DNA from: Acidobacteriaceae bacterium
Lineage (GTDB): Bacteria; Acidobacteriota; Terriglobia; Terriglobales; Acidobacteriaceae
Assembly (NCBI GenBank): GCA_027323885.1
Contig: DAHVZT010000102.1
Coordinates: 1-50,589 of the forward strand
Length of the DNA stretch: 50,589 nt
Direction of reading: 5' to 3'
This document shows positions 16,785-25,214 of this stretch, piece after piece. The notes under the pieces are model-generated. The model did no database searches, was not told the DNA's origin, and was given only the letters and a program-made list of their open reading frames with translations. Position numbers and translations under genes: made by a program. Every line of letters starts with the position of its first letter. The stretch's first letter is position 1.

Positions 16785-17776
16785 GTTGTCTCCTGATGCG
16801 CGTCCGCGTGAAAGCGATGATTCCACCTGCCGATCCAGCCGAAGTGTCCGCGCGCGTTGGGACCGCCAAATTTAGTGCTGAGGATTCCGCCGGCTGTAAC
16901 CAGGACCACGCCTGCGAGCGAGAGCAGGTCTGGTTTGTTCTTCCAGACCAGCCAGCCAATCAACCCGGAGAAGACCACGACGGAGTAGTTGAAGGGAGCG
17001 ATGCGGCCGGCCGATGCGTGACGGTACGCCAGAATAATGAGCAGTTGGCTGGCTGCCATGAAGATGCCGATGCCAATCAGATCGAACCATTCCATGCTGG
17101 ACATCGGATGGAAGATGCCGCCACCGAACAGCGCAAAAGGCGCGGTGACGACGGATGAAATCAGAAAATAGTAGAAAAGGATGCGCTGCGTAGTCTCCGT
17201 TGTCGAGAGCCGATTGACTGTAACGAGCGCGAAAGCGGAAAAGACCGCCGCGCTGGTGGCGATGAGCGCAGCCGGGTTGGTGACAAGGGCCGGGCTCGGT
17301 TTCAGAATCAAAATTACGCCAACAAATCCGACAAGAAGACTGGCCCAGACGATGCCCGTAATTTTTTCCTTGAGCCACGCCCAGGTGATGAGCGGGATGA
17401 ACAGTGGCGCGGAGTTGGTCAGCAGCACGGCATTCATCAACGGCATCTTCTTGACCGCTGCGAACATCAGCACCTGGGAAAGCAGACCGCCGCAGGCGCG
17501 CAGAATGTGCAGCCCGATCCGCGAGGTTTTCAGGGGGCCTGTGCCGTGCCGCAGAGCCCAGGGAAGGAATAGCAGAAGGCTCACAGAATTCTGGAAAAAT
17601 ACGATGCTTGCCGTGGAAACCTGAGTTGCGGCTTTCCCAAGTGCGCTCATAATGGCCACACATAGAAACGCGGTCACAATCAGCATGCCGCCCAAACTCG
17701 CATTTTCCCGATGAGGAGCAGATACGGGAGAGATGGACGTAGCTCTCGCTTTGGGCGGCAATGGAATTGCCGTCAT
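16781..17776 (-). CDS. EamA/DMT-family membrane transporter
   Basis: 331 residues with ten predicted hydrophobic segments, from LGGMLIVTAFLCVAIMSALG to DLLSLAGVVLVTAGGIL, in two five-helix EamA repeats. Typical features include LLTNSAPLFIPLITWAWLKEKI in the first repeat and FNYSVVVFSGLIGWLVWKNK in the second. The family exports or imports small metabolites; in this operon a sugar or sugar-acid substrate is likely but only inferred. Its ATG overlaps the stop of the GMC gene (ATGA) and its own stop overlaps the SMP-30 start (ATGA), strong signs of translational coupling. The C-terminal ~30 residues are polar and His-rich (FGWIGRWNHRFHADAHQ). Confidence 0.92.
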   Translation of the reverse strand: MTAIPLPPKARATSISPVSAPHRENASLGGMLIVTAFLCVAIMSALGKAATQVSTASIVFFQNSVSLLLFLPWALRHGTGPLKTSRIGLHILRACGGLLSQVLMFAAVKKMPLMNAVLLTNSAPLFIPLITWAWLKEKITGIVWASLLVGFVGVILILKPSPALVTNPAALIATSAAVFSAFALVTVNRLSTTETTQRILFYYFLISSVVTAPFALFGGGIFHPMSSMEWFDLIGIGIFMAASQLLIILAYRHASAGRIAPFNYSVVVFSGLIGWLVWKNKPDLLSLAGVVLVTAGGILSTKFGGPNARGHFGWIGRWNHRFHADAHQETT

Positions 17777-19335
17777 CCGAGCCTTTCCAGCAGGTGGTCG
17801 CCAACCCGGATTGCGTTCGCAATCACAGTCAAAGATGGATTGACCGCGCCGCAGGAAGGAAAGAACGATGCGTCGACCACGTATAGATTGTCCACGTCAT
17901 GCGTACGGCAATTCAGGTCAAGCACGGATTGACTCGGGTCTTCCCCGAACCGGCAGGTGCCATTCTGATGGCCTACACCTTCCAGAGGAATACGCTTCTT
18001 GAAGTACGCACTCAGCCGCGTCGTTGTCTCGGCGTGGCCGGCTTTTTTCAGCACGTCAATCCAGCGGTCTCGCAGCCGCTCAAAGGACTCCACGTTGTTG
18101 GGCGTGTAGTCCAGCCGGATCTGGCCGTCGATGACCTGCACGCGATTGTTCGGATCGGGCAGATCTTCCGTCGTCAGCCACCATGGAACGGCATGGGAAG
18201 ACATTTTTTCCAGCACGAAAGCTGGCGTAATTGCAGGTGCATCCGCCTTCATCATCTCGTGGTGGAAAGAGCCGATGGGCTGCACGTTGCCCATGGGATA
18301 GGGATAATCCTTGTCGCCGAAATAAAAGTCGTTGATCCCGAAAGTCTTCATGTAGCTGCTGGGATTCGGAATCATGGAGAGCGCAAGAATCGCATCCGCC
18401 TGGTGGAACATAAAATTGCGGCCCACCATACCGGAATTGTTCGCCAGTCCGTTGGGGTGCCGGTCATTCGCGCTCTGCAGCAGGAGCGCCGCAGAGTTGA
18501 TCGCGCCGCAGCAGACGGCTACGATTCCGCCGGAAAAGCTGGCGGTGTGTTGCGAGTCGCCCAGTTCGACTTCCACGGAATCGACCGCGGTGCCCGTCGC
18601 ATTCGTGCGCAGCCGAGTCACTTTGGCTTCGGTCTTCAACGTGACGTTCGGCAAATGCATAATGGCCCGGATGCAGTTGATATCGGAGTCCGATTTTGCG
18701 TGGACCATGCAGGGATATCCGTCGCACGTGTCACAGCGTATGCACTTGCTTTCTACGCGGTCCGATTCGTTCAGTTTCAATCCAAGCGGGATGGGGAAGG
18801 GGTGGTATCCAAGTTTCTTCACGTCCACCTGGATCTGTTCCATACGCGGTTCGTTGCTGATGGAAGGGAACGGATACTCTTCGCTGTGGAACGGTTCGGT
18901 AGGGTCGAAGCCCAGTTCGCCATGCACGCAAAACAGCTTTTCCGCTTTGGTGTAATAGGGTTCGAAGACGTCATATTTAACCGGCCACTCCGGCGATATG
19001 CCGCCTTTATGCTGGAGCACGTCAAAGTCTTCTTTGCGCAAACGGAATAGCGCGGCGCCGTAGACTTTCGTATTGCCGCCCACCCAATAGCCTGTGCCGG
19101 GATGCAGAGGATTGCCGTCCTTATCGGTCCAGACATCCTTGGTGTGATAGCGGTTGTCGAGGAACACATCGGTGGTGTTCCAATTGGGTTTTTCCTGCGG
19201 AAGGAACGGTCCGCGTTCCAGAACCAGGATGCGTTTGCCGGCGTTGGCAAGATGATAGGCGAGCGTCCCTCCCCCGGCGCCGGTGCCAATGATGATTGCG
19301 TCGTAAGGATGAGAGGTCGAGGAAGCTTCCGGCAT
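17773..19335 (-). CDS. GMC-family FAD-dependent sugar/alcohol oxidoreductase
   Basis: 520 residues. The N-terminus has the FAD dinucleotide-binding fold (YDAIIIGTGAGGGTLAYHLA) and the GMC segment GYWVGGNTKVYGAALFRLR. The C-terminal substrate/FAD region has GVGHQNGTCRFG (active-site His) and VVDASFFPSCGAVNPSLTVIANA. A Cys-rich stretch, CIRCDTCDGYPC, lies in the middle where glucose/gluconate dehydrogenase-type GMC proteins have Cys residues. There is no Tat or Sec signal, so a cytoplasmic enzyme is expected. It likely oxidises a sugar or polyol to a lactone or keto sugar. AAAGGA lies before the ATG at 19335. It overlaps the transporter gene by 4 bases; the SDR gene ends 33 bases upstream. Confidence 0.9.
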   Translation of the reverse strand: MPEASSTSHPYDAIIIGTGAGGGTLAYHLANAGKRILVLERGPFLPQEKPNWNTTDVFLDNRYHTKDVWTDKDGNPLHPGTGYWVGGNTKVYGAALFRLRKEDFDVLQHKGGISPEWPVKYDVFEPYYTKAEKLFCVHGELGFDPTEPFHSEEYPFPSISNEPRMEQIQVDVKKLGYHPFPIPLGLKLNESDRVESKCIRCDTCDGYPCMVHAKSDSDINCIRAIMHLPNVTLKTEAKVTRLRTNATGTAVDSVEVELGDSQHTASFSGGIVAVCCGAINSAALLLQSANDRHPNGLANNSGMVGRNFMFHQADAILALSMIPNPSSYMKTFGINDFYFGDKDYPYPMGNVQPIGSFHHEMMKADAPAITPAFVLEKMSSHAVPWWLTTEDLPDPNNRVQVIDGQIRLDYTPNNVESFERLRDRWIDVLKKAGHAETTTRLSAYFKKRIPLEGVGHQNGTCRFGEDPSQSVLDLNCRTHDVDNLYVVDASFFPSCGAVNPSLTVIANAIRVGDHLLERLG

Positions 19336-19367
19336 TCAATTTCCTTTCATGGGGGTTACGGAACTGG

Positions 19368-20135
19368 TTACAGACTGCCGGCCTGACGCAGCATACCGCC
19401 ATCAATGAAGAAGGTGCCTCCAGTGCAATACCCGGCGAGGTCGGAAGCCAGGAAAATTGCCAGGTCCGCAACCTCCTCCGGCTTGCCCCAGCGGCCCAGC
19501 GGTATTTCCGCCATCAACTGATGCTCCATCGCTGGATTGCTTTCCACGTCCTTATCGATCGGTGTGAAGATGGCTCCCGGGGCGATATTGTTGACGGTGA
19601 TCTTATGCGGCGCGAGCTCGACGGCAATGGTTCGCATCAGCATACGCAGACCTCCTTTCGCTGCGCAATAAGGGGCGTTGGTCACCATGGGCAGATCTTC
19701 ATGGACTGAGGAGATGTTGATAATGCGCCCACCGCCGCCGTGTGCGATCATCGCCTTCGCGGCCGCCTGCGCGCAGAGAAACGGCCCAGTCAAATCCACT
19801 GCGATCACCTTCTGCCAAAGCTCGAACGGGTATTCGGTGAACGGTCGCTTATATTCCAGTCCGGCATTGTTCACCAGGATGTCCAGCTTGCCCATCGTCT
19901 GAACCGTCTGCTGGATGAGGCTGGCCACCTGTTCCGGATTCGACACATCCGCAGCAATGGCAGACGCTTTCGCGCCGGCCGCCTGGATTTGATTCACCAC
20001 ATTCATGGCCAGGGCCTGGTCGCCTACGTAATCGATCACCACAGCGGCGCCCGCTTTGGCCATACCGATCGCAATCGCCCTGCCGATTCCGGTTGCAGCG
20101 CCGGTTACAATCGCCACCTTGCCAGCTAATTTCAT
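19368..20135 (-). CDS. Short-chain dehydrogenase/reductase (glucose 1-dehydrogenase-like)
   Basis: 255 residues from the ATG at 20135, where AAGGAG sits 6 bases upstream; the ATG two codons earlier would abut that site. A classical SDR: TGAATGIGRA (NAD(P) binding), DILVNNAG, INISSVHED with the catalytic Ser, YCAAKGG (catalytic Tyr-x3-Lys), NNIAPGAIFTPID, and the C-terminal LASDLAGYCTGGTFFIDGG. Close in style to bacterial glucose 1-dehydrogenases and other sugar or polyol SDRs. The Asp after the second beta strand (VVIDYVGD) is not decisive for cofactor. It precedes the GMC gene by 33 bases in the same cluster, which fits oxidation of a sugar or sugar acid. Confidence 0.93.
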   Translation of the reverse strand: MKLAGKVAIVTGAATGIGRAIAIGMAKAGAAVVIDYVGDQALAMNVVNQIQAAGAKASAIAADVSNPEQVASLIQQTVQTMGKLDILVNNAGLEYKRPFTEYPFELWQKVIAVDLTGPFLCAQAAAKAMIAHGGGGRIINISSVHEDLPMVTNAPYCAAKGGLRMLMRTIAVELAPHKITVNNIAPGAIFTPIDKDVESNPAMEHQLMAEIPLGRWGKPEEVADLAIFLASDLAGYCTGGTFFIDGGMLRQAGSL

Positions 20136-20337
20136 TGCCATCTCCTTAGATCAAAGCTGATGCAAATCGCAGTCCCAGAACACCCAGACGCACACAAAGG
20201 ATTCACTTCACTAAGCACTTGGACGGAATTGAGGCGAGCATGTAAGTAGATAGATGCCAAAGCGCGCTGGCGCGTTCGCGGCGCTTCCGGCAAATCCGCT
20301 CTCGCAATCGGCGGAGCCATGCAGGGGGCCAGAAGCT

Positions 20338-21426
20338 TCATCCGGCGAGGAATTGCTCCGCGTCCTTTTCTTTCCATTCCAGACCGAGGCCAGGCCGCGA
20401 CAAATCGGGAAACATGCGGCCCTCGCGCGGCTCGCAAAATCCGTCGAACAACATGCGCTCAATGCGGGCGTGGTCATAGAAGAACTCCAGATGCCGCGCG
20501 CGCGGCGCAGCACAACACACGTGCATGTGAATGCTAGGCGCGCAATGCGCCGACAATGCAATCTGGTGCGCGTCGCAAACAGCGGCAGCGCTCATAAATC
20601 CGGTGATCCCCTGCGCCCGGGTAGCATCGATCTGCTGCACATCCACGCTCTTCGCAGCCAGCATATTTTCAAAGTACGGAACCGTGTAGCCGTATTCTCC
20701 GGCGGCAATTTCCATCGGCGCGGAAACCTGTTCCCGCACGAAACGCAGTCCGGAAAGGTCATCCGAGGAGACAGGCTCTTCAAACCAAACGACGTTCGAC
20801 TCTTTGAAAATTTCCGCCATGTGGATGGCTTGTTTCGCCGTGTAGGCGCCATTCGCGTCAACAAAGAGCTGGACATTCTCGCCGATGGCGTGACGGGCCA
20901 GCCGCACACGGCGCGGGTCCTCTTCAGGCTGGGTGCCGATCTTCATCTTGACAAAGCTGAACCCCTGCTCCGCCCAGCCGCCCAGCTGCGACTGAAGCTG
21001 GCGATCGTCATAGCAGGTGAAACCTCCGCTTCCGTATGCGGGGATAGACTCACGCGCCGCGCCCAGGAATTGCACCAGCGGCAGGTTCACGAGTCTGGAT
21101 CGCAGATCCCATAAGGCATTGTCAATTGCAGAGATCGCCATGGCGGCAATCCCCCGGTTGCCAAGATTGCGAACGGTGCGCTGCATCTTCATCCACAGGG
21201 CCGGATGCTGCCAGACATCCGCATTCTGGATCACTTCTTTCAGCAGAACTTCGGCGGCCTTTGCGGTCGCCGGATCGGCGTAGGTATAGCCCAGGGCGCG
21301 CACGCCTGCCGTTTCCAACTGCACCAGAACCAGCGTCGTTTTCGACCATGCAATGGTTCCGTCGGCCTCGGGCGCATCGGTTGGAATCGTGTAAGCGCGA
21401 ACGGATGTGCGATGTATTTTTTCCAT
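20338..21426 (-). CDS. Enolase-superfamily (mandelate racemase/muconate cycloisomerase group) sugar-acid dehydratase or racemase
   Basis: 362 residues. The barrel motifs are visible in order: FSFVKMKIG (the K-x-K acid/base pair), QLFVDANGAYT (metal Asp), VVWFEEPVSSDD (metal Glu), EIAAGEYGYT (third metal ligand), VQQIDATRAQGITGF (Asp of the His-Asp dyad) and ALSAHCAPSIHMHV (catalytic His). This residue set fits the mandelate racemase subgroup, whose members dehydrate sugar acids. The substrate cannot be named from sequence. It is the first gene of the minus-strand cluster, 202 bases ahead of the SDR, and divergent from the PoxB-like gene. With the SDR, GMC enzyme and lactonase it suggests a non-phosphorylative sugar-oxidation route. 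Confidence 0.9.
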   Translation of the reverse strand: MEKIHRTSVRAYTIPTDAPEADGTIAWSKTTLVLVQLETAGVRALGYTYADPATAKAAEVLLKEVIQNADVWQHPALWMKMQRTVRNLGNRGIAAMAISAIDNALWDLRSRLVNLPLVQFLGAARESIPAYGSGGFTCYDDRQLQSQLGGWAEQGFSFVKMKIGTQPEEDPRRVRLARHAIGENVQLFVDANGAYTAKQAIHMAEIFKESNVVWFEEPVSSDDLSGLRFVREQVSAPMEIAAGEYGYTVPYFENMLAAKSVDVQQIDATRAQGITGFMSAAAVCDAHQIALSAHCAPSIHMHVCCAAPRARHLEFFYDHARIERMLFDGFCEPREGRMFPDLSRPGLGLEWKEKDAEQFLAG

Positions 21427-21658
21427 CTTTCAGGCCCAACCGAGGGGAGCGAGAGCTTCCTCGGAAACTCCTCTCCTGTAGGAGGATTCCCTGGCGATCG
21501 GTGCGGTTGTACGGAGACTGGGGCAGGTCCCATTCGTGGCGAACCGATGCATCCTGCTACGCGCTGGCTGCCTCTCACCTAGGTGATCCGCTTTTCACCG
21601 GCAGTAGCCATCCGGCGTTTGTTTACAGCTCTTCCGGCCATCACCGGGAAAGGACTTT

Positions 21659-23413
21659 ATGCGTAAAAGGGTAGCAGACGTATTGTTTGACCGTTTGATC
21701 CAATGGGGAGTCGATACGGTTTTTGGATTTCCGGGCGATGGCATCGACGGAATCTTTGAAGGGCTCCGCACGCATCAGGACAAGCTGAAATTCATCCAGG
21801 TGCGGCACGAGGAAGCGGCTGCGTTCGCCGCTCTGGGATACGCAAAATACACTGGCCGTCTCGGGGTATGCGTGGCCACCTCCGGACCGGGAGGCATTCA
21901 TCTTCTGAACGGCCTGTATGACGCCAAGTGCGACGGCCATCCGGTGCTGGCGATCACCGGGCACACGTATCACGACCTGATCGGCACCCGATATCAGCAG
22001 GATGTCGATCTGGACAAGCTTTACATGGATGTCGCCGTATACAACGAGCGCGTGATGGGTCCGGCGCACATGGTCAATGTGCTCGACGAGGCGGTCCGCC
22101 TGGCTCTCTCCCGGCGCGGCGTCTCGCATATCACCATCCCCAAAGACACACAGGAGATGGAGGTCTCGCACAACGATCGTTCGGAAGCCAATCCCGCCCA
22201 CCACAGCGCGGATTTGTATGCTCCCACTTACCCGGTACCGCCGCACAACAATCTACGCCGGGCGGCAGACATACTGAACGAGGGTTCGCGCGTCGTGATG
22301 CTGGTCGGCAGTGGCGCCTTGGGAGCGCGCGAAGAAGTGCTGCAGGTCGCCGAAACACTGGGAGCACCGGTCGTGAAGGCGCTGCTTGGCAAGGCGGTCA
22401 TTCCGGACCGGCATCCGCTTTCAATTGGCGGCCTCGGGCTGTTGGGAACCGCGCCCTCGCAGGAGGCCATGGAGGAATGCGACACCTTGCTGATGGTCGG
22501 CACCAGCTTCCCGTACATGCAGTTCCTGCCCAAGCCCGGCAACGCGAAGTGTATCCAGATCGACATCGATTCTTCCCGCATCGGATTGCGCCAACCTGTC
22601 GAAGTGGGCCTGACAGGCGACTCAAAAACCGCATTGGCTGCTCTGCTTCCGCTGCTGCAACACAAAAAGAAGCGCGCTTTCCTGGAGGATTATCAGGACC
22701 GCATGAAGAATTGGAACGATCTGATGGAAAAGCGCGGCACCCGGACCGACATGCCGATGAAGCCGCAGGTCGTGACCCACACGCTGAACAAGCTGCTGAA
22801 CTCCGATGCGATCGTCTCCAGCGATAGCGGAACCATTGCGACCTGGACGGCGCGTTACGTGGAAATGCGCGGCGACATGAAGTTTTCTCTGTCCGGCTCG
22901 CTGGCTACCATGGCGAACGGGCTTCCGTACAGTATCGGGGCGGCTGTTGCCTATCCGGGGCGTCAGGTGGTCTGTGTTGTGGGCGACGGCGGCTTGACCA
23001 TGCTGATGGGTGAACTCGCCACACTTGTAAAGTACAAGCTCCCGGTGAAAGTGATCGTGATCAAAAACAACGTGCTGGGGCAGATCAAGTGGGAGCAAAT
23101 GGTGGAAGATGCCAATCCTGAATTCGGAGTGGACCTGCAGCCGATCGATTTTGCCAGGGTCGCGGAAGCATGCGGTGTCGCGGGCTTTACTCTGGAGCGG
23201 CCGGAGGATGCCGAGTCCGTGTTGCGCCGCGCGCTCGATCTCGATGGACCCGCGCTGGTGCAGTGCGTCGTGGATGCGAACGAGCCGCCGCTGCCGGGAG
23301 ACATCACCACCAAGCAGGCGATGAATTTTGCGGAGGCAATCCTGAAAGGCGAAAAGGACCGCGCGAAAATCATCAAAACGATCGTGAGGGACAAAGTGCG
23401 CGAAGTGATTTGA
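21659..23413 (+). CDS. ThDP-dependent enzyme, pyruvate oxidase/dehydrogenase (PoxB-like)
   Basis: 584 residues. The N-terminal Pyr domain has FGFPGDGIDGIFEGL, the catalytic Glu in QVRHEEAAAFAALGYAK, and TSGPGGIHLLNGLYDAK. The central domain binds FAD-like cofactors in the family, and the PP domain has VVGDGGLTMLMGELATL with NN 25 residues on, the ThDP/Mg motif. It resembles quinone-linked pyruvate dehydrogenase (PoxB), which decarboxylates pyruvate to acetate and passes electrons to membrane quinone; a C-terminal basic/amphipathic tail (RAKIIKTIVRDKVREVI) could bind the membrane. Other ThDP oxidases or carboligases cannot be excluded. AAAGGA precedes the ATG by 5 bases. It heads a six-gene plus-strand run and is divergent from the enolase-superfamily gene across 232 bases. 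Confidence 0.9.
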   Translation: MRKRVADVLFDRLIQWGVDTVFGFPGDGIDGIFEGLRTHQDKLKFIQVRHEEAAAFAALGYAKYTGRLGVCVATSGPGGIHLLNGLYDAKCDGHPVLAITGHTYHDLIGTRYQQDVDLDKLYMDVAVYNERVMGPAHMVNVLDEAVRLALSRRGVSHITIPKDTQEMEVSHNDRSEANPAHHSADLYAPTYPVPPHNNLRRAADILNEGSRVVMLVGSGALGAREEVLQVAETLGAPVVKALLGKAVIPDRHPLSIGGLGLLGTAPSQEAMEECDTLLMVGTSFPYMQFLPKPGNAKCIQIDIDSSRIGLRQPVEVGLTGDSKTALAALLPLLQHKKKRAFLEDYQDRMKNWNDLMEKRGTRTDMPMKPQVVTHTLNKLLNSDAIVSSDSGTIATWTARYVEMRGDMKFSLSGSLATMANGLPYSIGAAVAYPGRQVVCVVGDGGLTMLMGELATLVKYKLPVKVIVIKNNVLGQIKWEQMVEDANPEFGVDLQPIDFARVAEACGVAGFTLERPEDAESVLRRALDLDGPALVQCVVDANEPPLPGDITTKQAMNFAEAILKGEKDRAKIIKTIVRDKVREVI

Positions 23414-23466
23414 GCCTTGGACCTCCCAGGCGCTGATTCGCACTGGCCAACCAAAAGGAGTCAGGA

Positions 23467-24495
23467 ATGGATGAGGCCACCACCGGCCGGCTCGACCGCG
23501 CAGTTGGGGACAGTTCCGGCAGCCGCAAAACCTGGATAGGTAAAGTCGAACGGGAAGAGCGCAGGTTTCAGGAGCATGTACGCGAAGGACGCTTTCAAAG
23601 GAGCCTCGCGCTTCTTGCGGCTTTCTCCAGCCTGATGACCGGTCTGGAAGTCGGTTATCAGCATTACCGTGGCAGCTACAGCCGTCGCGTGATGTACACG
23701 CCGGTCGCTCTGAGCGGCGCGTTGTTTGTCGCTGGCCTCGCCGCCGTCGCGAGCAAGCGCGCGACAAAATGGGTTCTTCGTCCGGTGGCCGCCCTCACGC
23801 TTGCAGACGGAGTGGTGGGTTTTTATTTTCACGTGCGCGGGATAGCGCGCAAACCTGGCGGCTGGCGCTTTCCAATGACGAACATGGTCATGGGGCCGCC
23901 AGTATTCGCACCTTTGCTGTTTGGCCTGGCAGCTTATCTGGGGCTGATTGCCACCTGGCTGCGGCGGGAAGAAAATGACAGCGTTCGGGACGACTCGTCG
24001 AAGCTGATTCCACGCCCGGCGCACTCGCACCACTGGATGACGGCTCTACCCTCCCGCGAACTCTCCAGGCCGGAAAAGATCAACTGGAGGCAAGACATTC
24101 GCGAAGGGCGTTTTCAGAGGCACATGGCCGCAGCGACTGCGCTGGCGACCTTCTTCAGCGGGTTTGAGGCCTTCTACTCGCATTACAAAAACAACTTCCA
24201 ATACACGGCGCAGTGGACGCCCGTCGTGCTTGCTCCCATGCTGATTGCGGCGAGCCTGCTGGCGATGCGGCGTCCCAAGGTCGCCCACACCTGGCTGCCG
24301 CTTCTGTCCGCTGCCGCGGTGGTCGACGGCAGTGTCGGATTCTTCTACCATTCGCGCGGGGTTCTCAGGCGGCCCGGCGGCAAAAAGCACCTGCTCTACA
24401 ACATCATGTATGGACCGCCGGTGCTTGCGCCGCTGCTGTTCAGCGCCTGTGGAATGCTGGGTCTGCTTGCCAGCGCGTTCCGGAGAGAGCAATGA
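23467..24495 (+). CDS. Integral membrane protein made of two tandem homologous four-helix repeats
   Basis: 342 residues, unrecognised family. Residues 39-168 and 212-341 align without gaps at an offset of 173. Both halves start REGRFQR, then have G-x-E-x2-Y-x-H-Y (H66, H239), a TPV motif, VVGFYFHVRG / SVGFFYHSRG (H122, H295), R-K/R-PGG and MGPPVFAPLLF / YGPPVLAPLLF, and end LRREE / FRREQ. Each half has about four hydrophobic segments, so eight helices in all, joined by a polar His-rich linker (RPAHSHHW). The two repeated histidines and the glutamate near the membrane could bind haem or a quinone, but this is inference. Its stop overlaps the start of the subunit-3-like gene (ATGA), tying it to the GMC enzyme. 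Confidence 0.85.
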   Translation: MDEATTGRLDRAVGDSSGSRKTWIGKVEREERRFQEHVREGRFQRSLALLAAFSSLMTGLEVGYQHYRGSYSRRVMYTPVALSGALFVAGLAAVASKRATKWVLRPVAALTLADGVVGFYFHVRGIARKPGGWRFPMTNMVMGPPVFAPLLFGLAAYLGLIATWLRREENDSVRDDSSKLIPRPAHSHHWMTALPSRELSRPEKINWRQDIREGRFQRHMAAATALATFFSGFEAFYSHYKNNFQYTAQWTPVVLAPMLIAASLLAMRRPKVAHTWLPLLSAAAVVDGSVGFFYHSRGVLRRPGGKKHLLYNIMYGPPVLAPLLFSACGMLGLLASAFRREQ

Positions 24496-25214
24496 CACAG
24501 CCGGAGAAAAGAAAGCAGCCAGGCTATTATCCGGGTTTTTCCACGCTCAGCCAGCAGCACTCATGGGACGAGGCGACGCGCAGGACCGTGCTGCAGCGCA
24601 TGACGCACACGCGGGAAATCCGGTTTTTCACGTCCCAGGAAATCCCGATCATTACCGCTGTCTTCGATCATGTTCTTCCGCAGAGCGATCGCGATCCGCA
24701 ATACAGGATCCCAATCGTTCCCATGGTGGATGAACGGCTGTATACGAACCGCATCGACGGCTATCGCTATGAAGAAATGCCGCCGGACCAGGAAGCGTAT
24801 CGGCTGGGCATCGCCGCGATTGACGAGATGGCGCGCAGCATCCACGACGCACCTTTTGTCGAATTGGCGCCGCTGCGGCAAGACGAACTTCTTCGCACGC
24901 TGCACGATGCCAAACCCCAGGCTGCGCATTCCACCTGGGAAAGAATGCCCGTGCATCGATTCTGGATGCTGCTAGTGCAGGACGCGGCGCAAGTCTACTA
25001 TGCGCACCCTTACGCATGGGATGAAATTGGCTTCGGCGGCCCGGCTTATCCGCGCGCCTACATGCGCCTGGAGCGGGGCGAGGCCGAGCCATGGGAAGTG
25101 AAGGAACAGCGCTATGAATGGCAGGCTCCCGCGGATTCCGTATCGGACCGCTACGAGCTGGTCGGCGGTCATGATGAACACCGGGCCACTCCCGGACAGG
25201 GAGGCACGCATTGA
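24492..25214 (+). CDS. Gluconate 2-dehydrogenase subunit 3-family protein
   Basis: 240 residues from the ATG at 24492, whose ATGA overlaps the previous stop. The sequence FFTSQEIPIITAVFDHVLPQS and the C-terminal YYAHPYAWDEIGFGGPAYPRAY are typical of the Gluconate_2-dh3 family, the small subunit that partners GMC dehydrogenases. Family members normally carry a Tat signal and carry the FAD subunit out to the periplasm; here none is visible, so the complex may stay cytoplasmic or use another route. It overlaps the following GMC gene by 4 bases (TTGA), so the two proteins are expected in equal amounts and likely form a complex. Confidence 0.87.
   Translation: MTQPEKRKQPGYYPGFSTLSQQHSWDEATRRTVLQRMTHTREIRFFTSQEIPIITAVFDHVLPQSDRDPQYRIPIVPMVDERLYTNRIDGYRYEEMPPDQEAYRLGIAAIDEMARSIHDAPFVELAPLRQDELLRTLHDAKPQAAHSTWERMPVHRFWMLLVQDAAQVYYAHPYAWDEIGFGGPAYPRAYMRLERGEAEPWEVKEQRYEWQAPADSVSDRYELVGGHDEHRATPGQGGTH

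Noticed and set aside
17899-19050. Plus-strand open frame of 383 codons
   Set aside because: Antisense to the minus-strand GMC gene.
21427-21658. Riboswitch ahead of the ThDP enzyme gene
   Set aside because: No TPP-riboswitch consensus (such as CTGAGA) seen; only GA/CT-rich short inverted pairs.
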